From NCBI GenBank assembly GCA_023954175.1, contig JAMLIM010000003.1, positions 1 through 64,000 on the forward strand: a stretch of 64,000 bases of DNA. The letters are read 5' to 3'. Origin of the DNA: Rhizobacter sp. (GTDB taxonomy: Bacteria; Pseudomonadota; Gammaproteobacteria; Burkholderiales; Burkholderiaceae_C). Both the position numbers and the translations under genes were made by a program. The notes under the pieces were generated by a model that was not told where the DNA came from, ran no database searches, and saw nothing but the letters and a program-made list of their open reading frames with translations. Positions 52,639-61,182 of the stretch are shown in pieces; within the stretch, counting starts at the first letter, position 1, and the number at the start of each line of letters is the position of its first letter.

Positions 52639-53667
52639 CTACTGCACGAAGCCGATCGCCGAGCGCCTGTGACCGGCTTCCGGCAGGTCGCGCGGCAGGA
52701 CGTGGTCGCGGTGGTCGAGCTTGGCGTTGCCGAACGCCGTCATCCACGCGCGCCGCATCTCGCGCGGCGCCATCTCGCTGATGCGCTCGAGCACCGCGTC
52801 GCTCGCGTCGGCCTCGAAGCGCTGGCCCCAGTCGTGGGCGGCACGGATCGCGCGGTAAAGCCGCGCGGCGATGCCGCGCGCGGCGTCCCGATCCGGCGCG
52901 CGCACTTCGTACACGTTCATGCGGTTCAAGATCGGCTCGGGGATCGCGTGGGCATCGTTCGCCGTCGCGACCCAGATGACCTGGCTCGCATCGACCGGCA
53001 CTTCGGCGAACTCGTCGGTGAAGTGGCCCGCGGTGTCCTGCTCGAGCAGGCTGTAGAGCGCGCCGAGCGGGTCGTAGGCGTGTTCGCCGCCGGCCTTGTC
53101 GATCTCGTCGACGACCATCACCGGGTTCGCATACTGTCCATCGACGAGCGTCTCGAACACCTTGCCCGGGCGCGCACCCTTCCACTGGCTCGACGCGCCG
53201 GAGAGCACCCAGCCGGCCGTCAGGCTGCTCATCGAGATGAAGCCCATGCCGGTGCCCAGCAGCACCGACAGCTCGCGCGCGAAATGCGTCTTGCCGACGC
53301 CCGGCGGGCCGAGCAGCAGCAGCGGCGTGATCTCGAGCGCGTCGCGGCTGTCCTCGCACAGCGCGAGCTGGCGCCGCACGTCGTCGAGCACGTCGTGGAA
53401 GTTCGGCAGCTCGTCGTAGAGGTGCTCCATCTGCGGCAGCCCCGAGGGCTTGACCTGAAAGCGCTCGGCGCCCTTCTCGAGCATGCGCTCGTAGGTCGCG
53501 CGCAGGCTCTCGTGCTCCTTGGCCGGGAGCTTGTCGAGCTTCGCGCCGACCTCGTCGAGGCGATAGACGCTGCGCATGCGGGCGATCGGCAGACCGCCGC
53601 GCGAATAGGGAACCATGGCCTGGGAAGCGTCCATCCGACCTCCGAGCGGCACTGTGCCGAAGTTCAT
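52639..53667 (-). CDS. Lon-like AAA+ ATPase lacking a protease domain
   Basis: 342 residues. Walker A is GPPGVGKT (120-127), Walker B VMVVDE (183-188), and sensor 1 IWVATANDAHAIPEPILNRM; the region before Walker A (SGLPQMEHLYDELPNFHDVLDDVRRQLALC) follows the Lon ATPase arrangement. The Lon substrate-binding N-domain and the Ser-Lys protease domain are absent. It is a stand-alone unfoldase/chaperone-type ATPase of unknown client. Start at ATG 53667; an in-frame ATG at 53634 is possible. Confidence 0.85.
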   Translation of the reverse strand: MNFGTVPLGGRMDASQAMVPYSRGGLPIARMRSVYRLDEVGAKLDKLPAKEHESLRATYERMLEKGAERFQVKPSGLPQMEHLYDELPNFHDVLDDVRRQLALCEDSRDALEITPLLLLGPPGVGKTHFARELSVLLGTGMGFISMSSLTAGWVLSGASSQWKGARPGKVFETLVDGQYANPVMVVDEIDKAGGEHAYDPLGALYSLLEQDTAGHFTDEFAEVPVDASQVIWVATANDAHAIPEPILNRMNVYEVRAPDRDAARGIAARLYRAIRAAHDWGQRFEADASDAVLERISEMAPREMRRAWMTAFGNAKLDHRDHVLPRDLPEAGHRRSAIGFVQ

Positions 53668-53792
53668 TCAAGCAAAGACTAGCCTGACTTGGGCTCCGGA
53701 ACAAAGCGGAAAACCCACGCTTGTTGCGTGCAAGTTGCGTGCCGACCCCCTTTGGATGGGGGGCCGTATTGCCGAGTTCCCGCTGCGCGGCC

Positions 53793-55007
53793 CTACTTGA
53801 CCCAGCTGTTGAGCTGGATGATCGGCAGCAGCACGGCGAGCACGATCAGCATCACGACGCCGCCCATCGCGACGATCAGCAGCGGCTCGAGCAGCGTGGC
53901 TGTCGCCATCGCGCGGCGCTGCATCTCGGCGCCGAGCTGGCGCGCGGCGCGGTCGAGCATCTGCGGCAGCTGGCCGGTCTGCTCGCCGAGGCGGGCGAAC
54001 ATCGCGAGCAGGCCCGGGAAGCGCTTCTTCGTCGCGAGCGCCGATGCGAGCGGCGCGCCCTCGCGCACCTGCACGAGCGCGTCGAGCGCATCGGCGCGCA
54101 TCGCGCGGTTCGAGAGCGTCTCGGCTGCCGCCTGCAAGGCCTTGAGAATCGGAACGCCCGCGCCCGCGAGCATCGCGAGCGTGCCGGCAAAGCGCGCCGC
54201 GTTGTAGCCGCGCGCCAGCCGCCCGACGAGCGGCACGGTGAGCAGCGCAGCATCGAAGCGCTCGCGAAACGCATCGCTGCGCAGCATCAGCTTGAGCGTC
54301 GCGCCGGCCGCGACGAGCGCGAGCAGCAGCAGCCAGCCCCAGTCGCGCAGGAAGGCGCTGATCGCGAGCATGGCGACCGTGAGCCCCGGCAGCGCGCGCT
54401 TGCTGCTCGTGAAGACGGAGGCGACCTGCGGCACGACGTAGGTGACGAGAAAGACGACGATCACGACCGCGATGACCGACACGATCGCCGGATAGGCGAC
54501 CGCGCCGACGAGCTTGCCGCGCAGTGCCTGGCGCTCCTCGAGGTCGTTCGCGAGGCGGTCGAGCACGGTGCCGAGCGCGCCGCTCTGCTCGCCGGCGGCG
54601 ACCACGCCGCGATAGACGTCGTCGAACTCGCGCGGTGCGCTCGCGAGGGCGCGCGCGAAGGGCGAACCGGCATTGACTTCGCTCTTGAGGTGGGCGACGA
54701 GCTCGCGCTGGCGAACATCCTCCGCCTCGTCGCCGAGCGCAGTGAGCGCACGCTCGAGCGGCAGGCCGGAGACGACGAGCCCGGCGAGCTGGCGCGTCCA
54801 CACCGCAAGCGACGTGTTGCTGAACACGCGCCGGCTGAAGTGCCGCGTCACCTGCGCACTGTTGGCCGCCTCGACCTGCGTGACCTCGAGCGGGACGAGC
54901 GATTGCGCGCGCAACTGCGATCGCGCCGCCTTCGCGTTGTCGGCCTCGAGCAGCCCGCTGCTCGACTTGCCGGCAGCGTCTAGCGCTTCGAAGCGGTAGG
55001 CGGGCAT
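53793..55007 (-). CDS. gspF: Type II secretion inner-membrane protein GspF
   Basis: 404 residues with two tandem T2SF domains (about 65-190 and 270-390) and three membrane segments. It begins MPAYRFEALDAAGKSSSGLLEADNAKAAR and carries GEQSGALGTVLDRLANDLEER and GEQTGQLPQMLDRAARQLGAE. It forms the platform with GspE, GspL and GspM. Last gene of the visible gsp run. Confidence 0.94.
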   Translation of the reverse strand: MPAYRFEALDAAGKSSSGLLEADNAKAARSQLRAQSLVPLEVTQVEAANSAQVTRHFSRRVFSNTSLAVWTRQLAGLVVSGLPLERALTALGDEAEDVRQRELVAHLKSEVNAGSPFARALASAPREFDDVYRGVVAAGEQSGALGTVLDRLANDLEERQALRGKLVGAVAYPAIVSVIAVVIVVFLVTYVVPQVASVFTSSKRALPGLTVAMLAISAFLRDWGWLLLLALVAAGATLKLMLRSDAFRERFDAALLTVPLVGRLARGYNAARFAGTLAMLAGAGVPILKALQAAAETLSNRAMRADALDALVQVREGAPLASALATKKRFPGLLAMFARLGEQTGQLPQMLDRAARQLGAEMQRRAMATATLLEPLLIVAMGGVVMLIVLAVLLPIIQLNSWVK

Positions 55008-55026
55008 AGAGAGCGAAGCGAAGGGC

Positions 55027-55095
55027 GAGGGGCCCCGTTCACGGGGATCGACCAGCGCAGCGATCGGCGAGCAACGCGGGCTCGATGCCCGCGTT
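55027..55095 (-). repeat. Palindromic spacer between gspE and gspF
   Basis: The 118-bp spacer holds GAGGGGCCCCGTTCACGGGGATCGA (55027-55051), of the same type as 16508-16532, and a perfect hairpin AACGCGGGC-TCGAT-GCCCGCGTT (55073-55095). An ATG overlapping the gspE stop (at 55129) opens a 49-codon frame that runs 28 bases into gspF before stopping at 54980. Confidence 0.6.
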
Positions 55096-55125
55096 GCGAG
55101 TGTTGCGGGCCGCCTCGATGGCTAT

Positions 55126-56543
55126 TCATTCCCGCGTCACCCGCATCACTTCTTCGGCCGACGTGATGCCCTCTTCGACGAGTCTTTCGCCGTCTTCTCG
55201 CATCGAGCGCAGCCCCGCCTGTTCGGCGGCGACGAAGAGTTGCGATTCGGCAGCGCGGCTGTGGATCAGGCTCTTCACCTTGTCGTCGGCGACCATCAAT
55301 TCGTAGACGCCGGTGCGGCCCTTGTAGCCGGTGTGGCCGCACTCGGCGCAGCCGACCGGGTGGTAGCGGCCGCGCGCATCGACCTTCTTGCAGTGCGGGC
55401 ACAACTTGCGCACGAGGCGCTGCGCCAGCACGCCGAGCAGCGTCGAGCTGAGCAGGAAGGGTTCGACACCCATGTCGGTCAGGCGCGTCACCGTCGATGG
55501 CGCATCGTTCGTGTGCACCGTCGCGAGCACGAGGTGGCCGGTGAGCGACGCCTGGATCGCGATCTGCGCCGTCTCGAAGTCGCGGATCTCGCCGATCATG
55601 ATCACGTCCGGGTCCTGGCGCAGGATCGCGCGCAGCGCCTTCGCGAACGTCAGGTCGATCTTCGGATTCACCTGCGTCTGGCCGATGCCGGCGAGCTCGT
55701 ACTCGACCGGGTCCTCGACCGTCAGCACGTTGGTGGACGAGGTATCGACGCGGCCGAGCGACGCGTAGAGCGTCGTCGTCTTGCCCGATCCCGTCGGCCC
55801 GGTGACGAGCACGATGCCGTGCGGTTGGTGGACGAGCTTGTCGAAGCGCGTCAAGGTGTCGCCGCTCATGCCGAGGCCCTCGAGCGTGAACTTCGACTCC
55901 GCCTTGTCGAGCAGGCGCAGCACGGCGCGTTCGCCATGCGACGACGGCAGCGTCGAGACGCGCACGTCCACCGCGCGCCCGCCGATGCGCAGCGAGATGC
56001 GGCCGTCCTGCGGCAGGCGCTTCTCGGAGATGTCGAGTTCGGCCATGATCTTCAGGCGCGAGATCAGTGCCGCGTGCAGCGCCTTGTTCGGCTGCACCAC
56101 CTCGCGCAGCGTGCCGTCGACGCGAAAGCGCACCGAACTGCTGCGCTCGTAGGGCTCGATGTGGATGTCGCTCGCGCCGTCCTTCGCGGCCTGCGTCAGC
56201 AGCGATTGAGCATGCGGATGATCGGCGCGTCCGAGCCCGCCTCGAGCAGGTCTTCGACCGCCGGCAGCTCCTGCATCATGCGCGACAGATCGACCTTGCT
56301 CTCGACCTCGCCGATCACCGTCGCCGCGCTCGATTCGCCACCCGCATACGCCGCCGCGATGCGCTGCGCGAGCGTCGCCGCCTCGTGCTCCATCACGTCG
56401 ACGTCGTAGAGGCGCAGCACTTCCGAGAGCGCGGGATACGCTGCGCCTTCGGGGGCCGACAGCACGAGCTGTTCGCCATCGTCCTCGAGCAACAGCGTGT
56501 GCGCCTTTGCGAAGGCATAGGGCAGGGGGTGGCGGGCGCTCAT
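55126..56543 (-). pseudogene. gspE: Type II secretion ATPase GspE, split by a one-base frameshift
   Basis: The N-terminal part (56543 to 56196) starts [23 protein letters not shown] and reads normally to DAPIIRMLN, then gives RC and a stop. The rest continues in another frame: [37 protein letters not shown] through Walker A ([12 protein letters not shown]), the Asp/His boxes, the zinc CPHCKK...CAECG motif and a normal end at 55126. One missing base between 56204 and 56205 (AATGCG read as AATCG on the minus strand) explains everything. Either a recent null mutation, a sequencing error, or programmed; no slippery run is present. Confidence 0.9.
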
Positions 56544-57412
56544 TTCAGGTCGCCTGCTTCATCGCACGCCACTTCGATGCTTGATGCGCAAGACGTTGCC
56601 AACGTGACGCTTGCTCGCCCATCGGTATCAATGGTTGAGTGGTTGCGCCTCCTGGGCGCTTGGGCGTCCCGCCTGGCGGTGCCCGCTAGGGGTTTCAGCG
56701 CTTTGGCTTCGGGCTGTGCGGTACCCGTGGGGGTGTTCAGCGCTTTCGCGTCGCGCCAGGCGGTGCCCACCGGGGGCTCATGGTTACGCGGTCGGCGCAA
56801 AGCGCCGACTGCACTGCGGTTCTCGGCCAGGGGTCGCGTCGCAAAACTCGCTTCACTCACTTCGTTCGTTGCGCTCAAACAGTTGCGACGAGTCAGAGCA
56901 CGAAGCGCGCTGCGCGCGCCGACCCCTGTCCTGCGATCCTCGTCGCTCCACAAATCGCCCCCGGCGGGTACCGCCTGGCGCGACGGTTCTTCTCTTTCGT
57001 TGCGAAGAGCAAATGCAACAGCAAAGGCGGGCCCGGGCAGGCCACGGCGCGCCTGCGGAGCGCCGAGAAGCACAGGGCTCGTGGCCGCGCGCGCAGCGCG
57101 CTTCGTGATCTGACCCGTCGCGATTGTCTGAACGGAGCGAACGCAGTGAGCGCAGTGAGTTGAGCGACGTGGCCGCGAGACCGAGCATCGCAGGGCAGTC
57201 GGCGCACAGCGCCGACCGCGGAGGTGAAGCGCCGTGGACTGCCCGGGCGCGCCTTTGCCGCGCCGAGCCTCGCGCGAGCCTTCGCCGCACAGCCCCACAA
57301 GCCCATCCCTACCGGCATACCGTGGCCGCTCGCCGAACGCGCGCCCTCCGCCCGTGGGCGCAGCCCGATCGATGCGATTCTTCTGCTTCATCACTCGCGG
57401 TGCAACGCTCAA
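56540..57412 (-). other. Long open frame exactly bridging gspD and gspE
   Basis: A TTG overlapping the gspD stop opens a 290-codon minus-strand frame that ends in a TGA overlapping the gspE ATG (ATGA at 56540-56543). The translation is Arg/Ala/Pro-rich and repetitive, with no domain, because it reads through the repeat block. I regard it as non-functional as a protein, but its exact fit to both flanking genes matches the bridging pattern seen elsewhere here. Confidence 0.4.
56665..57216. repeat. Composite repeat block: 42-bp tandem units and a ~130-bp inverted repeat
   Basis: 42-bp imperfect tandem units start at 56665, 56707 and 56749, each with a GGCGGTGCCC/GCGGTACCC core. Then 56790-56923 and 57083-57216 form an imperfect ~130-bp inverted repeat (by eye roughly three-quarters identical), each arm ending in a GTCGGCGC..GCGCCGAC palindrome. 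The centre carries CCCCCGGCGGGTACCGCCTGGCGC, the inverse of the tandem core. No transposase. It fills the 865-bp gspD-gspE gap. Confidence 0.8.
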
Positions 57413-59718
57413 GGCATCTGCAGTTGTTGCGGTCCGACCGGCCCCCGGCTTGATGTTGGGGGCGGCGGAGCTGGGGGGGGCGGCGCGGCGGCTGGTGCCG
57501 ATGCGGCGCCGCGCGGTGGCACCGATTCCATCGACAACGGCGCCGGTACTGTGCTGCCCCTGAACGGCGAGCCGGGCTCGGGCGTGGGCATCGGCGCGGT
57601 GACGGGGGCGTCGTTGATCGGCATCACGTAGCTCTGGCGCGGCTGGCCGGCGGTCTGCTGCGTGGTTCTCATCAGGTCGTAGCGGTCCATCGTCAGCTTG
57701 TTCGAATCGTCCTGGTTGCGGATCACCATCGGGCGCAGGAAGACCATCAGGTTGCTCTTGGTCCGGGTCCGGTTGTCGGTGCGAAACAGCGGGCCGACGA
57801 TCGGAAGATCACCGAGGAACGGCACCTGGCTGACGTTGCCGCCGTACTCGTCCTTGAGCAGGCCGCCGAGCACCATGATCTGCCCATCGTCGACGACGAC
57901 CGTCGTTTCGATCGCGCTCTTGTCGGTCGTGAGCCCCTGCGGCGAAAGCCTGCTCGACGGCACGACGGTCGAGTTCTCCTGGTAGATCACGAGGCGGATC
58001 GTGCCGCCCTCGCCGATCTGCGGCTTGATGCGCAGCGTCAGGCCGACGTCCTTGCGCTCGATGGTCTGGAACGGATTGACGGCGCCGTTGCCGCCGGTGT
58101 TCGAGTAGGAGCCGGTCAGGAACGGCACGTTCTGGCCGACGACGATCTTGGCCTCCTCGTTGTCGAGCGAGACCATGTTCGGCGTCGCGAGCACGTTGGC
58201 ATCCGTCTTGGTTTCCAGGAAGCGGGCGAGCGCGCCAATGTTCCAGAAGTCGCCGATCTTGCGCAGGATGCCGACGTTCAGGCCGGGCGGCACCGCGAGC
58301 GTGGCGAGCGCGGTGGCGCCCTCGTTCGCCGCCGCGGTGAGGTTCACGATGTTGGGCTGGCCGTAGTTCGTGCCGCCGGCGACCCGCGTGGTGCTGTTCG
58401 AATCGCCGCTGATGCCCTGCCACTGGATGCCGATGTCGGCCATCTTCTCGGCGTCGACCTTCACGATCAGCGACTCGATGTAGACCTGCGCGCGGCGCGT
58501 GTCGAGCTTGTCGATGACGTTGCGCAACTGCTGGTACAGGGGCAGGCTGGCGGTGATGATGAGCGAGTTGGTCGACGGGTCGGCCTGGATGAAGCCGCCG
58601 GTGGAGGGACCGGCCGAGGCCGAGACCGGCGCTGTCGCCGGGCTCCCGCCGCCGAGCCCGCCCGGCTGCGCTCCGCCTGGCGCATTCGCCGCCAAGGCCG
58701 CCGGCACGGGCGTGGGCGCGGCGCCGCCGCCCGAGGCCTGCGAGCTGAACGCCGCGCGCAGCACGGCCGCGAGCTTCACCGCGTCGGCGTTCTTCAGGTA
58801 GACGACCCAGATGTTGCCCATGCCGTTGTTCGATGCGGAGGGCAGGTCGAGCTTGGCGACGAGCGAGCGGATCAGCGCGAGCCGTGCCGGATTGGCGGCG
58901 CGTACGATGAGCGAGTTGCTGCGCGGATCGACCATGATGAGCGGCGCCGCCGCACCGGGCGCCGCGCCCGGGGCGCCTCCGCCCGAATCGGCGAGCCGCT
59001 GGACGATCACGGCAAGATCGGCGGCCACCGCGTTTTCGAGCGGGATCACCTCGACGTCGCCGCTGGAGGGAATGTCCATCGCCGCGATGATCTTCGCGAT
59101 GCGCTGCAGGTTGTCCGCGTAGTCGGTGATGACGAGCGAGTTGTTGCCCGGGTTGGCGTTGATCGTGTTGTTCGGGCTGATCAGCGGGCGCAGCACGGCG
59201 ACGAGGTTGTTCGCGCTTTCGTGATTCAGACGGAACACCTGCGTCAGCACCTGGTCGCCCTGGCGCGTCGGCGTCTCGACTGCGACGGTGCCGGTCTGCA
59301 GCTTGGCGTCGGCCTCGGGCACGACCTTGAACAGGCCGCCGACCTCGACCACGGTGAAGCCCAGGCCGCGCAGCGCGGCGAGATAGTTCAGATAGACCTC
59401 GCGCGGCGTCAGCGGCTGGTCGCTGTAGAGCGTGATGGTGCCGCGCACGCGCGGATCGACGACGAACTGCTTCTTCAGGATCGCGCCGACCGCGCGCGTC
59501 ACGCCTTCGATGTCGGCGTTGACGAAGTTCAGCGTCACCGGCTCGCCCTGGAAGCGGTTCTTGGCCACCGGTGTGGGCGATTGCGACTGCGCCTGCGCCT
59601 GCGCGGCGGGCCCGACGGCGAGCGCCACGCACAACAGGCCGACGGCGAGACGCGACGGTCGCGGCTGCCGCGCAGGGTGTCGCGCAGGCACGGGGTCAAT
59701 GCGCTCGATCATGTTCAT
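57409..59718 (-). CDS. gspD: Type II secretion outer-membrane secretin GspD
   Basis: 769 residues. A signal peptide (LAVGLLCVALAVGPAAQAQA) is followed by N0-N3 domains (VTLNFVNADIEGVTRAVGAILKKQFVVDPRVRGTITL; repeated NPGNNSLVITDYADNLQRI and DPRSNSLIVRAANPARLALI) and the secretin core VPFLTGSYSNTGG...IERKDVGLTLRIKPQIGEGGTIRLVIYQENS...GLLKDEYGGNVSQVPFLGDLPIVGPLFR. A Pro/Ala-rich tail of ~55 residues follows. Overlaps gspN by ATGA. Confidence 0.96.
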   Translation of the reverse strand: MNMIERIDPVPARHPARQPRPSRLAVGLLCVALAVGPAAQAQAQSQSPTPVAKNRFQGEPVTLNFVNADIEGVTRAVGAILKKQFVVDPRVRGTITLYSDQPLTPREVYLNYLAALRGLGFTVVEVGGLFKVVPEADAKLQTGTVAVETPTRQGDQVLTQVFRLNHESANNLVAVLRPLISPNNTINANPGNNSLVITDYADNLQRIAKIIAAMDIPSSGDVEVIPLENAVAADLAVIVQRLADSGGGAPGAAPGAAAPLIMVDPRSNSLIVRAANPARLALIRSLVAKLDLPSASNNGMGNIWVVYLKNADAVKLAAVLRAAFSSQASGGGAAPTPVPAALAANAPGGAQPGGLGGGSPATAPVSASAGPSTGGFIQADPSTNSLIITASLPLYQQLRNVIDKLDTRRAQVYIESLIVKVDAEKMADIGIQWQGISGDSNSTTRVAGGTNYGQPNIVNLTAAANEGATALATLAVPPGLNVGILRKIGDFWNIGALARFLETKTDANVLATPNMVSLDNEEAKIVVGQNVPFLTGSYSNTGGNGAVNPFQTIERKDVGLTLRIKPQIGEGGTIRLVIYQENSTVVPSSRLSPQGLTTDKSAIETTVVVDDGQIMVLGGLLKDEYGGNVSQVPFLGDLPIVGPLFRTDNRTRTKSNLMVFLRPMVIRNQDDSNKLTMDRYDLMRTTQQTAGQPRQSYVMPINDAPVTAPMPTPEPGSPFRGSTVPAPLSMESVPPRGAASAPAAAPPPPAPPPPTSSRGPVGPQQLQMP

Positions 59719-60608
59719 CCAATCGAAATAACGGACCGCGCGCCATCGCGCCGCCCGATGATGTTGAGCAGGTTGGCGAGCGCCGTCTCGTCACTCGGCG
59801 CCGCGCGTGCCTCGCCGCGAAAGCGCACGCCGCCCGGCCCCCAGCTGCCGTCGCCGCTGAGTTGCAAGGCGCCATCCTGCGTGCTGAGGTTCAGCGTGGG
59901 CTGGCCGGCGTTGGCCGGATCGCCGACCAGGCGCAGCCGGTAGTTGCCGAGTGTCTCCAGCGTCGACAGGCGCGACGACGCGTTGGCGAGTTCGATGTCG
60001 AGCGAGCCGTTCGCGCGCCAGCGGCCGGCGATCCATTCGAGGCTGAATCCGGGCGACAGCAGGCGCAGGCTGCCGCCGAGCTGCAGCGTGTTCCACGGCG
60101 TCCCGAGGCCGCCGAGCCAGGCGCTCGGCCACTGGCCGATCCAACCGGGCGGGGGCACCAGGGTGACGGTCCAGCGCGACAGGCCGGGGTTCACCCGCAG
60201 GGTGAGCACGCCGTTCAGGCAGCAGTCCTGCGTGGCCCGGACTACGAGCCCGGCGCCGCGCCAGCCGAGCGTCCATGACAGGCGCCCCGGCAACGCCGCG
60301 GCGTCCCGGCTGCCCGGCCCGCCGGTGAGGACCGGCACCGCGCTGCCCGACCAGACGGTGCCGCGGGCGTCGGCGAGCAACAGGCGTTCGCCGCTGGCCG
60401 ATGCGACGGCGCCGGTCAGCCAGCTCGCCGGCGCGAATGCGACGACGCCGATCAGCGCGCCGAGCACCGCGCCGGCGATAGCCCAGCGCGCGCTGGCGGC
60501 ACGCGCCCGCTCCCAGGACTGATGGGCGTAGGTCGATTCCGGCCAGTGGAGCGAGGCCGGCGCCGTCCTGCCGGCGCCGCGCGCGAAGCGCTTCAGCGGC
60601 AGCCTCAC
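59715..60608 (-). CDS. gspN: Type II secretion protein GspN
   Basis: 297 residues. One membrane segment (ARWAIAGAVLGALIGVVAFAP) precedes a periplasmic domain with LLLADARGTVWSGSAVPVL, GRLSWTLGW and LLSPGFSLEWIAGRW, which match GspN. GspN is dispensable in some systems; its exact role is not settled. Overlaps gspM (ATGA at 60605-60608) and gspD. Confidence 0.88.
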   Translation of the reverse strand: MRLPLKRFARGAGRTAPASLHWPESTYAHQSWERARAASARWAIAGAVLGALIGVVAFAPASWLTGAVASASGERLLLADARGTVWSGSAVPVLTGGPGSRDAAALPGRLSWTLGWRGAGLVVRATQDCCLNGVLTLRVNPGLSRWTVTLVPPPGWIGQWPSAWLGGLGTPWNTLQLGGSLRLLSPGFSLEWIAGRWRANGSLDIELANASSRLSTLETLGNYRLRLVGDPANAGQPTLNLSTQDGALQLSGDGSWGPGGVRFRGEARAAPSDETALANLLNIIGRRDGARSVISIG

Positions 60609-61120
60609 GACGGGCCTCCGACGGCGAGCACCAAGGTGCCGTCGTAGCCGGCCGCCGAACGCACGAGTTGCGCTTCGATCGGCCGTGCGCGTGCGGTGCT
60701 GCGCGCCTCGGCCAGCAGGCTGCGCAGCGCCTCGCCATCGACGCCGGTCAGCGTCAGCGTCGCGCGCCCGCCTTGCTGGACGAGTTTCACCTTCGTGCCC
60801 AGACGCGCTGTCGCCGCCTGCAGCGCGGCCGCGGCCTGCGCCGGGGCGACCGGCGGCGCTGCCCGCAGCGCCCGGCTTTCGGTTGCAAGCAGTTGCATCT
60901 GTTGCAGTTCGGCGTCGAGCCGGTCGATCGCGATCGGCGCCGCGCGCAGCGTGCGCAGCGCGGGCTGCACCGCCACGAACCAGAGCACCGCAAGGCTGAC
61001 CAGCGCGATCGCGAGCAGCGCGCCTTGGCGCTCGCGCGGCGCAAGCTCACGCCACCAGGCGGCGGCGCGCGCCCGAAACTGGGCGATCGGCGCCGGCAGG
61101 GCGAGCGCCTCGGTGTTCAC
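60605..61120 (-). CDS. gspM: Type II secretion protein GspM
   Basis: 171 residues from GTG 61120 (reading NTEALALPAPIAQFRARAAAWWRELAPRERQGALL). It has one membrane segment (AIALVSLAVLWFVAVQPAL) and a ferredoxin-like periplasmic domain (ALQAATARLGTKVKLVQQGGRATLTLTGVDGEALRSLLAEAR). It partners GspL in the inner-membrane platform. GTG 61120 is favoured because it overlaps the stop of a mini-ORF (GTGA); a GTG at 61207 would overlap gspL by 29 bases. Confidence 0.87.
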   Translation of the reverse strand: MNTEALALPAPIAQFRARAAAWWRELAPRERQGALLAIALVSLAVLWFVAVQPALRTLRAAPIAIDRLDAELQQMQLLATESRALRAAPPVAPAQAAAALQAATARLGTKVKLVQQGGRATLTLTGVDGEALRSLLAEARSTARARPIEAQLVRSAAGYDGTLVLAVGGPS

Positions 61121-61182
61121 CGGACGAACTTCCGCAAGGTGTGCTCCTGGGCTCGTGCCTGGGGACGGCGCGTCGCGTTCAT
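61117..61182 (-). other. Bridging mini-ORF between gspL and gspM (21 codons)
   Basis: An ATG at 61182 overlaps the gspL stop (ATGA); the frame (MNATRRPQARAQEHTLRKFVR without its final residue is 20 codons) ends in a TGA overlapping the gspM GTG (GTGA). No domain. Same architecture as the dcw spacers. Confidence 0.5.
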
